From: Chitinophagales bacterium
Lineage (GTDB): Bacteria > Bacteroidota > Bacteroidia > Chitinophagales > UBA2359
Assembly: GCA_020628375.1 (NCBI GenBank)
Contig: JAHDFD010000024.1
Location: 1-63,276 of the forward strand
Reading direction: 5' to 3'
DNA: 63,276 bases
Part shown: positions 55,645 to 63,276 of the stretch, one piece after another
Numbering within the stretch: the first letter of the stretch is position 1
How the letters are laid out: each line of letters starts with the position of its first letter
Translations under genes and position numbers: made by a program
The notes under the pieces: model-generated
Told to the model about the DNA's origin: nothing
What the model saw: only the letters and a program-made list of their open reading frames with translations
The model's database searches: none

Positions 55645-58596
55645 ATGAGAGGTCTATTTTTAACTTTAATGCTTGCAACGAATTTTCTAAGCTTTGCACA
55701 AACAGAACAAGAGGCTTTACAAAAAATTGACGAATTAAATAGCATAATAAATATTGCTCAAAATCAGGGAATTGATACTTCTAAAGAATTAATGACCATT
55801 GAAGTAGCTGAACTTTTTCTTGGTTTTGCCAATTGGGATGAAAATAATATTGCAACTAATCAAACTCATTTTGAAACAATTATGCCTCTGCCATTAGCCG
55901 AACAAGGTCTTTACACACCAAGTGAGTTAGCTAACTATTTACCTACCTACGAAAGGCAATGTGTTATCGAACTATTAGATGAGTCAATGGTCTATTTGAA
56001 CACCTTAATTAGTGGCGAAAATATAAGAAAACAAACCACAACCATAGATTGGTCGGCATTAGAAGTTCAGGGAAATAAAATAATGCAGAACGGGAAACCT
56101 GTTTTCTTAAATGACTGGATTTGGGGACCAAATGGATTGTCAGGTGCCTATTTCGCTCCTAATAATTTGGAGCAACGATCTGATGGTTCAGGAAAACTAA
56201 AACAATGGCCCAAAGATCAATTGAACGAAAAAGCTAATTCTGGAATTTTAGGCACTCCGTTCTTAGGTCATACGAGTGTTCCGGGATATATTTCTAATAA
56301 TCATCCGGATATTTTAAATGCTCAAACCACTTTTACAAAATATGATATAGATCACCCAAAAGCACGTGAAATGCTATCAGATCTATTAACTCAGGTTGCT
56401 ACGATTTTTCAAGGTAAAAAGGCTGCTGAATTAGGCTATATGATTGCTAATGAACCTCATTGGAATACTGCCGAAGGAACGTGGGATGTAATCATTCCTT
56501 CTGAATATTCAAAACAAAATTTTGTAAATTGGTTAGCTAGTAAGCATGAAAATAATATTAATAATTTACAAGCAGCCTGGTCAAGTAATCCTTCTTCATT
56601 TCAACAAGCAGTCGATAACTTTATCTTTCCTGTTCCATATGCTTTACAAGGTGAGGGTGAATGGTACGATTGGATGAAATTCAATCAGGAAAGAGTAACA
56701 GAATATTTCATATTCATGAAAGATCAGATTCGGACTAAAGATCCAAATTCAAAAGTCCACATCAAACTAATTCCCGGAATGTGGTCTGGTAATAAAAGAG
56801 ATCATGGCTTAGACTTTGAGGCTCTAACTAATATAAGTCAGGTTATTGGAAACGATGCCGGAGGAATAAATTCCTACTTGTGGGGTTCTACAAAATGGTG
56901 GGAGGAAAATTATGCTTTCGATTGGTCGGCAGTTTCAATGCCTTATGATTTTTTATCTTCTGTAAAACCTAATGCCGTAAACTATAATTCTGAAACTCAT
57001 TTTTTATCAAAAGCATCATTCCGAGATATTTTCCTTGAACCTTCATACGCCAGAATGACGCATTGGCTTGCTACTTTACATGGAATGAATGTTTCAACCA
57101 ATTGGTTCTGGGGAAGAAATAGTGACGGTTCACCAAAAGGTAATGGTGGAAGCGGATACCCTGGTTCAGTTTTACAACAACCCAAGATTTATCACGAAAT
57201 TCTATCTACAATGATAGACTTGAATGCTCATTCCGAAGCAATAGACGCTTTGCAGCATATTAGAAAGCCAGTAAGATTATTTTATTCTGAAACCTCAGCA
57301 ATAAATTCACTGGCTTATATGGAAAATGTTTTCGATACTTATGAATCTATTTATTTCGATGGTTATGCAATTGGGTTTGTTACCGAAAATATACTTCAAA
57401 CACAATCTTCAAGCCAATGGGATGTAGTTGTTATTGCCAATGCCGAAACTGTAAAATCATCAGAAATAACAGCTTTACAAAATTATTTGAATAACGGAGG
57501 AACAGTTATTATTGATAATGCAAGTTTACTAAAAGATGAATATGGCAATCTTCATTCTCAAATACTAAACGCAAATACTGGAACATTAATAACCACAACA
57601 ACAAATAATATTAAAACGGAAGTTGATAACTTTTTAAATACAAAAAATATAATTCAGCCAGTTAAAATTACCGAAACCAACCCATTAGGAGCTAATGTAA
57701 AAGGTTGTGTACATCGTTCGGTTGATATAAACGAAAAAACAGTAGTTAACTTAGTCAATATTACTAAAGAACCAATTAATATTCACCTTGAGCTTACTAA
57801 TGGAGTTACCAATATTGAAGCAATTAACTTATTGAATGGAAAAACAGTTTCTATTCCCTTTACAATGCAGCCTGAAGAGGTTTTACTGTTAGAAATCATT
57901 GATTTATCTTGTATTGATAAAGACCTGATAACACCTTGCAGCTTGGGCGATGAATTGTACGTAAATGTGAAATTATTTTTAGAAGGATTTGTACTTTCTG
58001 ATGGCAAAATGAATGATGAATTAAATTCAAATAATCTTTTGCCACTTAATCAACCATTCAATAATGTAAGTCATAGTTATTCAGGAACAGAACGAGTAAA
58101 TGCATTCAATTCAAAAGTTGTGGATTGGGTTTTGGTAAAAATTCACGATAATACAGGAAATGTTCTTGACCAAAAACCATTTTTATTACACAGAGGTGGA
58201 AATGTGAAAGATTTTGACAATTCACTCGATTTAGGATTTATACTTCCTTCAGGATCCAACTATAAATATTTGAGCGTACATCACAAATCTCATTTAGATG
58301 TTATTGCAGATATTAGTTCAAGTACTATCATAGATTTTTCACAGTCACAGACCGGAGTTGCACTTGGAAACGGTCAAACAACAACTACATTTAATAAGAA
58401 TGCAATAATTGCTGGCGACTTTGACGGGAATGGTATTATAAATAACCTTGACTATAATGTTTGGGAACAGAACAATTCTGCAGTTTATTATTATCTGAAT
58501 CAGGATGCCGACGGAAATGGAATAGTGAATAACTTAGATTACAACCTCTGGGATATTAATAAGAGCAAGGTGGGGAATCAGATGATTCAGAATTAA
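55645..58596 (+). CDS. Secreted GH42-like glycoside hydrolase with dockerin-like C-terminal module
   Basis: 983 residues. Signal peptide 1-19 (ends LSFAQ). A GH-A clan barrel (about 140-530) has acid/base candidate Glu270 in IANEPHWNT and nucleophile candidate Glu450 in NYNSETHFL. A Rossmann-like domain follows (DVVVIANAETVKSSEI, LNNGGTVIIDNAS; about 585-680), as in GH42 beta-galactosidases; an agarase or related clan member is possible. After a short beta domain comes the shared module (KLFLEGFVLSDGKM) with loops DFDGNGIINNLD and DADGNGIVNNLD and tail KSKVGNQMIQN. Third of three consecutive module-bearing genes on this strand. Confidence 0.88.
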   Translation: MRGLFLTLMLATNFLSFAQTEQEALQKIDELNSIINIAQNQGIDTSKELMTIEVAELFLGFANWDENNIATNQTHFETIMPLPLAEQGLYTPSELANYLPTYERQCVIELLDESMVYLNTLISGENIRKQTTTIDWSALEVQGNKIMQNGKPVFLNDWIWGPNGLSGAYFAPNNLEQRSDGSGKLKQWPKDQLNEKANSGILGTPFLGHTSVPGYISNNHPDILNAQTTFTKYDIDHPKAREMLSDLLTQVATIFQGKKAAELGYMIANEPHWNTAEGTWDVIIPSEYSKQNFVNWLASKHENNINNLQAAWSSNPSSFQQAVDNFIFPVPYALQGEGEWYDWMKFNQERVTEYFIFMKDQIRTKDPNSKVHIKLIPGMWSGNKRDHGLDFEALTNISQVIGNDAGGINSYLWGSTKWWEENYAFDWSAVSMPYDFLSSVKPNAVNYNSETHFLSKASFRDIFLEPSYARMTHWLATLHGMNVSTNWFWGRNSDGSPKGNGGSGYPGSVLQQPKIYHEILSTMIDLNAHSEAIDALQHIRKPVRLFYSETSAINSLAYMENVFDTYESIYFDGYAIGFVTENILQTQSSSQWDVVVIANAETVKSSEITALQNYLNNGGTVIIDNASLLKDEYGNLHSQILNANTGTLITTTTNNIKTEVDNFLNTKNIIQPVKITETNPLGANVKGCVHRSVDINEKTVVNLVNITKEPINIHLELTNGVTNIEAINLLNGKTVSIPFTMQPEEVLLLEIIDLSCIDKDLITPCSLGDELYVNVKLFLEGFVLSDGKMNDELNSNNLLPLNQPFNNVSHSYSGTERVNAFNSKVVDWVLVKIHDNTGNVLDQKPFLLHRGGNVKDFDNSLDLGFILPSGSNYKYLSVHHKSHLDVIADISSSTIIDFSQSQTGVALGNGQTTTTFNKNAIIAGDFDGNGIINNLDYNVWEQNNSAVYYYLNQDADGNGIVNNLDYNLWDINKSKVGNQMIQN

Positions 58597-58602
58597 TACA
58601 AA

Positions 58603-58633
58603 AAGCCTACTTAGTATAAAACTGAGTAGGCTT
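58603..58633. terminator. Bidirectional terminator after the GH42-like gene
   Basis: A 13-bp stem with one G-U pair (AAGCCTACTTAGT/ACTGAGTAGGCTT) and a 5-nt loop, flanked by A-rich and T-rich sequence. It separates the convergent genes ending at 58596 and 58656. Confidence 0.75.
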
Positions 58634-58655
58634 AATGTCATTTCTCACCATTTTA

Positions 58656-59828
58656 TTAATCAAGAGAAACACTGAAAGAAACACCTGGCTGTAGATTATA
58701 CCCTGCCATTAATTCAACAACAAAAACGTTTTCAGAATCAATTCTAACATTTAAGAATTCATTATCACTTGAAAAACCAGCAATCTGATGTGGTTCAGAA
58801 AATGTAAAGTAATATCTATCGACTTTACCCTCAGGGAATAAACCAAAGACATTACTCCAAAATGGATGGCTATTATCTGGTATTACACTAAAATCGATAC
58901 TATTCTCTGTGAGATCTATATTATACAAACCACTAATATCACCGGCTGGTGTTCCATTTTGAGCAAGTGCTGTCGGAAATTCTTCCAAAGTATTAGACAA
59001 AACAGCAAACTCATCATAAGCATCATCTGCCTGACCGAATAAAGCAGCATAAGTAACTTCATTCTCTCCCGGATCCTGTAAAGTGTTACGTAAAGTAATT
59101 TCAGTACCTTCAGCCAATGGAGGAATAAATATCTCAAATCTATCAGCATTAAAAGTTGTACCATCTATCATTGCAAAATAATCTGCAACACTCTGATCAA
59201 CCTGAAAGGCAGCAATTGAGTTATCAGCATCCTGTAAAGCATCCCAAAAAACAATTACTGCATATTTCCCATTGGCATCTACTCCACTTGTTCTCCTTAT
59301 AAATCCAGGTTGTTGAGAAGCAAAATCCTGCTCTATTTCAGCATCTCTATTTATAAACGCATCAGAATTCACGCCTTCATTAAGTTTAAACGTCGTAACT
59401 TCGATTACATTCTTAGTAGTTAAATTGAAATTGATATCAGGTACTTCAAACGTAGTATAACGTTCTGCACTGAAGGTGCTACTATCGATCATTCCAAAAT
59501 AATCCGCAACACTTGCATCAGCCTGAAAAGCTTCAATTGAAGCATCTGCATCTTCTAATTCTTCCCAAAAAACCATTACTATATATTTACCATTTGCATC
59601 AACTCCACTCATACGTTTTAAGAACCCAGGTTGCTTAGAAGCAAAATCTTGTTCGATTTCTGTATCTCTTATTTCAAAGCTATGTGTATCCACACCTTCA
59701 TTCAACGAAAAAGTGGTTACCTCAACAACAATATTTTCTTCACTTTGTATCGCATCGTCATCATTGTCACATGAAGCAAAAACAAATGCACACAGTAGAA
59801 GATAGATTAAGTACTTAGAAATTTTCAT
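58656..59828 (-). CDS. Lipoprotein with duplicated ~110-residue domain
   Basis: 390 residues. Lipoprotein signal with lipobox VFASC, then an acidic linker (DNDDDAIQSEEN). Two near-identical domains follow (about 34-130 and 140-240), each with VEVTTFxLNEGV, DxEIEQDFAS(K/Q)QPGF, SGVDANGKYxVxVFW and VADYF(G/A)MIDxxTF; the pattern fits a dimeric alpha/beta-barrel (ABM-like) fold. The C-terminal ~150 residues are a beta-rich domain somewhat like spondin domains (LRNTLQDPGENEVTYAALFG), not assigned with confidence. The next gene upstream on the strand starts 33 bp away, so they may form an operon. Confidence 0.82.
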   Translation of the reverse strand: MKISKYLIYLLLCAFVFASCDNDDDAIQSEENIVVEVTTFSLNEGVDTHSFEIRDTEIEQDFASKQPGFLKRMSGVDANGKYIVMVFWEELEDADASIEAFQADASVADYFGMIDSSTFSAERYTTFEVPDINFNLTTKNVIEVTTFKLNEGVNSDAFINRDAEIEQDFASQQPGFIRRTSGVDANGKYAVIVFWDALQDADNSIAAFQVDQSVADYFAMIDGTTFNADRFEIFIPPLAEGTEITLRNTLQDPGENEVTYAALFGQADDAYDEFAVLSNTLEEFPTALAQNGTPAGDISGLYNIDLTENSIDFSVIPDNSHPFWSNVFGLFPEGKVDRYYFTFSEPHQIAGFSSDNEFLNVRIDSENVFVVELMAGYNLQPGVSFSVSLD

Positions 59829-59861
59829 TTATAATAATTTATTGGTTTAGTAATATAAATT

Positions 59862-60683
59862 TTAATGGTTATGGTAAGCTCTCGAAATTTCAAAACTATC
59901 TTCAAACCAATTCCAAAGGATCACTTTACCATCTTTTACTTTAACCCTGAGCGCGTAAGTAAATTCTTTGGTTTCAGTTTCAGAAGCTGTTAACTTGCCA
60001 ATCATTTTTCCAAAATAAGCCGCTGTATTGCCATCAGAAAAGGCATCATCTGGTTCCCATTTTATAGTTTGAAAATTTGCTCCAAACTTAGGAAGGAAAT
60101 ATTCTAATATGGCTTGCTTTCCTTTCCAGGGACCAATCCATGGTAAAGATTTATCACCCTCGTTTTGCCAAACCATATCATCATGCATAAGACTTATCAT
60201 TATTTCCATTTCACCTTTTCCCATTGCATCCATAAAGGCATTGGCAACATCCATGGTTTCTTTTGCAGAATTTACAGCTGGCATTAATTGTTTCATTCCA
60301 ACCGTCCAATCTTCCAAATGGTGAGTGCTTAAAAATTTACCATCTTTCATTTTATGAACATCAATGGTCATTATATTAAAACACTTTGTACCATTGGTAG
60401 GAATACCCATAAAATCACCATTTGGAGTTCCGGTCGCTATACTTCTTACTATATAAGTATCATCATCGTTTAAAATTTCCTGAGGTTCCCATTTTAAATC
60501 TGGTATCAGTTTCCAGAAAAACTCTAATTGTCCCATTAATTGTTCTGCGCTTTTAGAACCGACTGAACCAGAAGATTTGTAACCTTCAGCCATTAATGGT
60601 TTCAAGACTACAGTAGGTCTTGTTTCTGTATTCACAGATAAAGCTTTTTCATAAAAAGCCAAAATTGCTTCTTTGTTATTCAT
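59862..60683 (-). CDS. Protein with two SnoaL/NTF2-like domains
   Basis: 273 residues, cytoplasmic, no signal peptide. Two consecutive SnoaL-like cone folds (about 1-130 and 140-273). The first has WKLIPDLKWEPQEIL and GTPNGDFMGIPTNGTK, typical of the polyketide-cyclase-like SnoaL group. The second has MLHDDMVWQN-like sequence and YFGKMIGKL. Such proteins bind or isomerise small hydrophobic molecules; the substrate is unknown. The lipoprotein gene follows after 33 bp. An AraC regulator is encoded further upstream on the same strand. Confidence 0.87.
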   Translation of the reverse strand: MNNKEAILAFYEKALSVNTETRPTVVLKPLMAEGYKSSGSVGSKSAEQLMGQLEFFWKLIPDLKWEPQEILNDDDTYIVRSIATGTPNGDFMGIPTNGTKCFNIMTIDVHKMKDGKFLSTHHLEDWTVGMKQLMPAVNSAKETMDVANAFMDAMGKGEMEIMISLMHDDMVWQNEGDKSLPWIGPWKGKQAILEYFLPKFGANFQTIKWEPDDAFSDGNTAAYFGKMIGKLTASETETKEFTYALRVKVKDGKVILWNWFEDSFEISRAYHNH

Positions 60684-60802
60684 AACTTCATTTGAACTTA
60701 AATAATTTTATTAGTCTCAGATGCTGCGAACACAATTATGAGAAATAAAATAACTTTTAAAGAGAAAATCATATCGATAGTTTTGTATTCGGTTAAGTCA
60801 GC

Positions 60803-60957
60803 AAACTAATCATTACCTGTAATGGGTAACTAACTTGTGGATACTTTAAAGAAATTCAGTTGGTCAGGAGACCAACTGAGGTACAGACCTTTGTTGGTCT
60901 CCTGACCAACAATAAAATGTCCATAAGTTGATTGCCCATTACAATTATCGATTAGTA
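60803..60957 (+). mobile_element. MITE-like hairpin element, copy 2
   Basis: Imperfect terminal inverted repeats of up to 40 bp (outer ACTAATC, then TGTAATGGG, then AACTTGTGG or AACTTATGG) enclose two palindromes: 60857-60878 (arms CAGTTGGTC, loop AGGA) and 60891-60912 (arms TTGTTGGTC, loop TCCT). The centre is AGGT-ACAG-ACCT. It is the inverted copy of the element at 14184-14331, with coordinated loop changes. It occupies most of the 392-bp gap between the SnoaL-like gene and the AraC gene; nothing else is seen in that gap. Confidence 0.8.
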
Positions 60958-61075
60958 ATATTTTCAAAATGCCATTCATAATCTGAATGCTTAAATTCTA
61001 AACACAAAAGTATTGGAGGCGAAAACTGAGATTGGGTAAAAAGCTACATATTTAGGGTAAAAACAAGAAAGTAAA

Positions 61076-61945
61076 TTACTTATGCTTTTCTTTAAATTGT
61101 TTTGGTGACAAATTGGTTTGTTTTCTGAAATACTTAAAAAAGTTACTAGGATCTTCAAATCCGGAATGATAAGCAATTTCCGTAAAAGTAAAATTTGAAT
61201 TAATTATCAATGCCTTTATTTGCATAATCAAGATCTCATTAATAAATGATTTGGCAGATTTTCCAATTATATGCTGAGTAATATTATTGATCGTTCTGGA
61301 GCTTACGCCCATTTCCTTAGCATAATATGCAACCTTTTTATATTTGACACAATCTCTTTCAACTAACTCCTGAAAATCTTTGAATTGCCGATGATAAGAG
61401 GTAAAACCTATATTATTATTCGCCCGTGACTTTATACGCAGTAATTTATGTAACAAAACCTGAATAAGGTTTCTGATTATTTCAATTGAATGCTTATCGT
61501 TCACCTTTTTGTATTCTTTTTCAATAAACAGAACAATATGTTCAACTTCATTAAAATCTGAAATTTCTAATTGTAGCTTCGGAGAAGCTAACATTTCATT
61601 GAATAACTGAAACAATTTCAAAGTTTGTGATTTATCGGCATAGCGCACTATGAATTCCTCTGTAAAAACGAGAAAATCGCCCTCAGCATCGCTCTTATAA
61701 AATTTATGAATACTATTCTTCCTTAAAAAGAAAACAGATCCTTTTTTATATGTATAATCATTATAACTGATTGCATGCTGACCGGTACCTTCTCTAATAA
61801 GCACAACCACAAAAAATGAAATTTTATGGTGTTCAAACTGATTATGATCTTGAGGTTCTCTTTTATAAATATCTTCTAAACTAACGAGATCGAAATAATC
61901 ATTACCTGCTTTTACCCTATCAAATTTTGTTTCCTTAATATCCAT
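61076..61945 (-). CDS. AraC-family transcriptional regulator
   Basis: 289 residues. The N-terminal cupin-like sensor domain (about 20-110: VVVLIREGTGQHAISYNDYTYKKGSVFFLRKNSIHKFY) is followed by a helical linker. The C-terminal AraC DNA-binding pair of helix-turn-helices is at about 185-289 (AKEMGVSSRTINNITQHIIGKS and FTEIAYHSGFEDPSNFFKYF). It activates or represses transcription in response to a small ligand. Targets are not visible; the SnoaL-like and lipoprotein genes downstream on the same strand are the obvious candidates. Confidence 0.93.
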   Translation of the reverse strand: MDIKETKFDRVKAGNDYFDLVSLEDIYKREPQDHNQFEHHKISFFVVVLIREGTGQHAISYNDYTYKKGSVFFLRKNSIHKFYKSDAEGDFLVFTEEFIVRYADKSQTLKLFQLFNEMLASPKLQLEISDFNEVEHIVLFIEKEYKKVNDKHSIEIIRNLIQVLLHKLLRIKSRANNNIGFTSYHRQFKDFQELVERDCVKYKKVAYYAKEMGVSSRTINNITQHIIGKSAKSFINEILIMQIKALIINSNFTFTEIAYHSGFEDPSNFFKYFRKQTNLSPKQFKEKHK

Positions 61946-62261
61946 TCAAAAATATTACTTGGCTTAAAAAAGGCAATTTAATCAGAAAACACCTTATCAA
62001 GATTGATTTCACAGCATATTCTAAGAGTTTATCAATGTGCTTAAATTATGAATGGGGTCTAAAATCAAAAATTATGGTGATAATGTACTTTTCACCCTCC
62101 TAAACGAAGTTAATATTATAGCTTCACTATTTAACTATAATCTAAGAATTAAATAAACCAATGAAACAATACTTTCAACTTATGAGTATATCTAAATATA
62201 ATACCTTCTGTATTGCCAATATTAAATTTTACTAAAAAATACGATGAAGTAATCCTTGGTA
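61946..62261. other. Divergent intergenic region, nothing recognised
   Basis: About 316 bp of AT-rich sequence between the AraC gene and the final gene. No ORF of note, no palindrome above chance and no clear TAnnTTTG box was found. Confidence 0.5.
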
Positions 62262-63236
62262 ATGTCTATGAATAATACTCGCTATAAATTATATCGTCTA
62301 ATTCACTCTTTAACTGAAAAAGAGCAGAATACAATTGGCAAAAATCTAACTAAATCTGGTAAAAAAACCAAAGATTTAGAGTTATTCAAGTTAATCATAA
62401 AAAAGAATATTAGCAATGATAAAGAGTTAATGAATGTTTCAGACTTCAAAAACTTGAATGTCTATAAGAACATGCTGTATAATAAAATTTTAGAGCTTTT
62501 AGTTTTTTCAAATCAACACAATGAAACACTTACAAACTACACTAAAAGTATTGCCAAAATTTACCAGTTAATTGAAAAAAACTTGCTATCTGACGCTTTA
62601 ATTTTTACAAACAAGCTTCTTAAAAGTGAAAATTCAAAAATTGAAAACCGGTATTTAAAAGCATCCGTTTTACATTTAAAAACATATTTACTCAGAACTT
62701 TAAGTGCTAGAAATGAAACAATTGCTGGAAAAAACGAAGTCGCTGATACTTTTTTCTTACTTGATGAACTAATTGAAGAGCAAAACTTTAAACGAGAGCA
62801 CGATTTCATAGAATATGAATTAATGCGATTGGTGAACAATAAAACAATAACTAATCACATAGAAAAGTTAAGTATTAAGATTAGAAAAGTTTTACAAAAT
62901 CACAATAACTTTTTTCAAATTCCAGCAGAAAAGCTAAACTTTGAACAAATCATTTTACGCTGTATTCTTTATAATAAAGCTTGTCATATTGCTCAAATTA
63001 ATAACACTATAAGTCCAAATTTTGAAAGTGTTTATCAACACATAAAACAACAAAAATTACAGCATCATAACAAAAGACTTTACTCCTTTTTTTTAGTAAA
63101 CTATATTCATTACGATTTACTGCCTAACCATAAAATTGAACAATTCTATAAACTATACGAAGTACTGAAAGAAAACAATAGATTGTTAACAAATGGCAAC
63201 CCTCCGTTCATAGTCGAAAAGGGCGTTGTTGCATAA
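62262..63236 (+). CDS. Helical (TPR-like) protein of unknown function, possibly truncated
   Basis: 324 residues from the ATG at 62262 (MSMNNTRYKLYRLIHSL); a further ATG is at 62268. Helical, very lysine/asparagine-rich, no signal peptide. It begins like a family common in Bacteroidota (YKLYRLIHSLTEKEQNTIGKNL, NVYKNMLYNKILELLVF) whose members are usually longer, near 500 residues. The last ~12 residues (NPPFIVEKGVVA) look unlike the rest. The sequence GGGCGTTGTTGCATAA at the stop recalls insertion-sequence ends, so the gene may be truncated by an element starting at about 63221. Function unknown. Confidence 0.7.
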   Translation: MSMNNTRYKLYRLIHSLTEKEQNTIGKNLTKSGKKTKDLELFKLIIKKNISNDKELMNVSDFKNLNVYKNMLYNKILELLVFSNQHNETLTNYTKSIAKIYQLIEKNLLSDALIFTNKLLKSENSKIENRYLKASVLHLKTYLLRTLSARNETIAGKNEVADTFFLLDELIEEQNFKREHDFIEYELMRLVNNKTITNHIEKLSIKIRKVLQNHNNFFQIPAEKLNFEQIILRCILYNKACHIAQINNTISPNFESVYQHIKQQKLQHHNKRLYSFFLVNYIHYDLLPNHKIEQFYKLYEVLKENNRLLTNGNPPFIVEKGVVA

Positions 63237-63276
63237 AGAAAATGGGAAAACTTCCCCTTTACCCATAAATTTTTAG

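Overview
The window comes from the AT-rich chromosome of a Bacteroidota bacterium, probably marine and polysaccharide-degrading. The evidence is: many start codons directly behind TAnnTTTG -7 promoter boxes; lipoboxes of the type (F/T)(T/S/A)SC; a NadE, acpP-fabF, LepA, VIT/VWA and ChaN gene complement typical of the phylum; and almost no Shine-Dalgarno sequences. No rRNA, tRNA, CRISPR array or complete insertion sequence is visible.

The main feature is a family of ten large secreted proteins that share one C-terminal module of about 200 residues. They are encoded at 191-2923, 18010-27629 (three genes), 37827-45381 (three genes) and 50585-58596 (three genes). The module is a beta-rich region carrying LEGF, QPFN..PWNY, VDW(I/V)L, RD.NGN and HHK.HLAV motifs. 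It is followed by two EF-hand/dockerin-like calcium loops (D.DGNGIINNLD) and ends in a short tail (R/K)SK(V/I)G....IQY. The N-terminal parts are unrelated: a vanadium haloperoxidase, an HExxH peptidase-like protein, a purple-acid-phosphatase-like enzyme, a GH16 glucanase, a metzincin-like protease, a GH42-like glycosidase, three DUF11-type adhesins with 5, 6 and 7 repeats, and a 17-repeat protein with a possibly cohesin-like N-terminus. No ordinary type IX C-terminal sorting domain is recognisable on any of them. The shared module is therefore a good candidate for a sorting, anchoring or assembly signal.

Region by region. 1-182: heptanucleotide array. 191-6466: repeat adhesin, then a VIT/VWA protein and a lipoprotein in one operon. 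6552-12974: SDR, NAD synthetase, a GIY-YIG gene bracketed by palindromic repeats, then three membrane proteins. 12975-13316: two identical 71-bp units that look like small-RNA genes. 13317-17994: ChaN-like protein, a MITE-like hairpin element, pyruvate kinase, acpP, an intercistronic terminator and fabF. 18010-27629: operon of three DUF11 adhesins. 27776-37652: assorted housekeeping and signalling genes, including a soluble TPR histidine kinase, guanine deaminase, a frameshifted small membrane-protein gene and lepA. 37827-45381: three module-bearing enzymes. 45371-50292: molybdenum-cofactor operon (moaD, moaE, moaA, moaC, mobA, a TSUP permease, moeA). 50585-58596: three more module-bearing enzymes. 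58656-63236: a lipoprotein, a SnoaL-like protein, a second MITE-like copy, an AraC regulator and a possibly truncated protein.

Functionally, the exported enzymes (glucanase, glycosidase, proteases, phosphatase, haloperoxidase) and adhesins look like a cell-surface degradation and attachment set united by one C-terminal tag. The Moco operon and housekeeping genes lie between them without obvious functional linkage. Starts, domain calls and functions are read from sequence patterns only; no database search was run.
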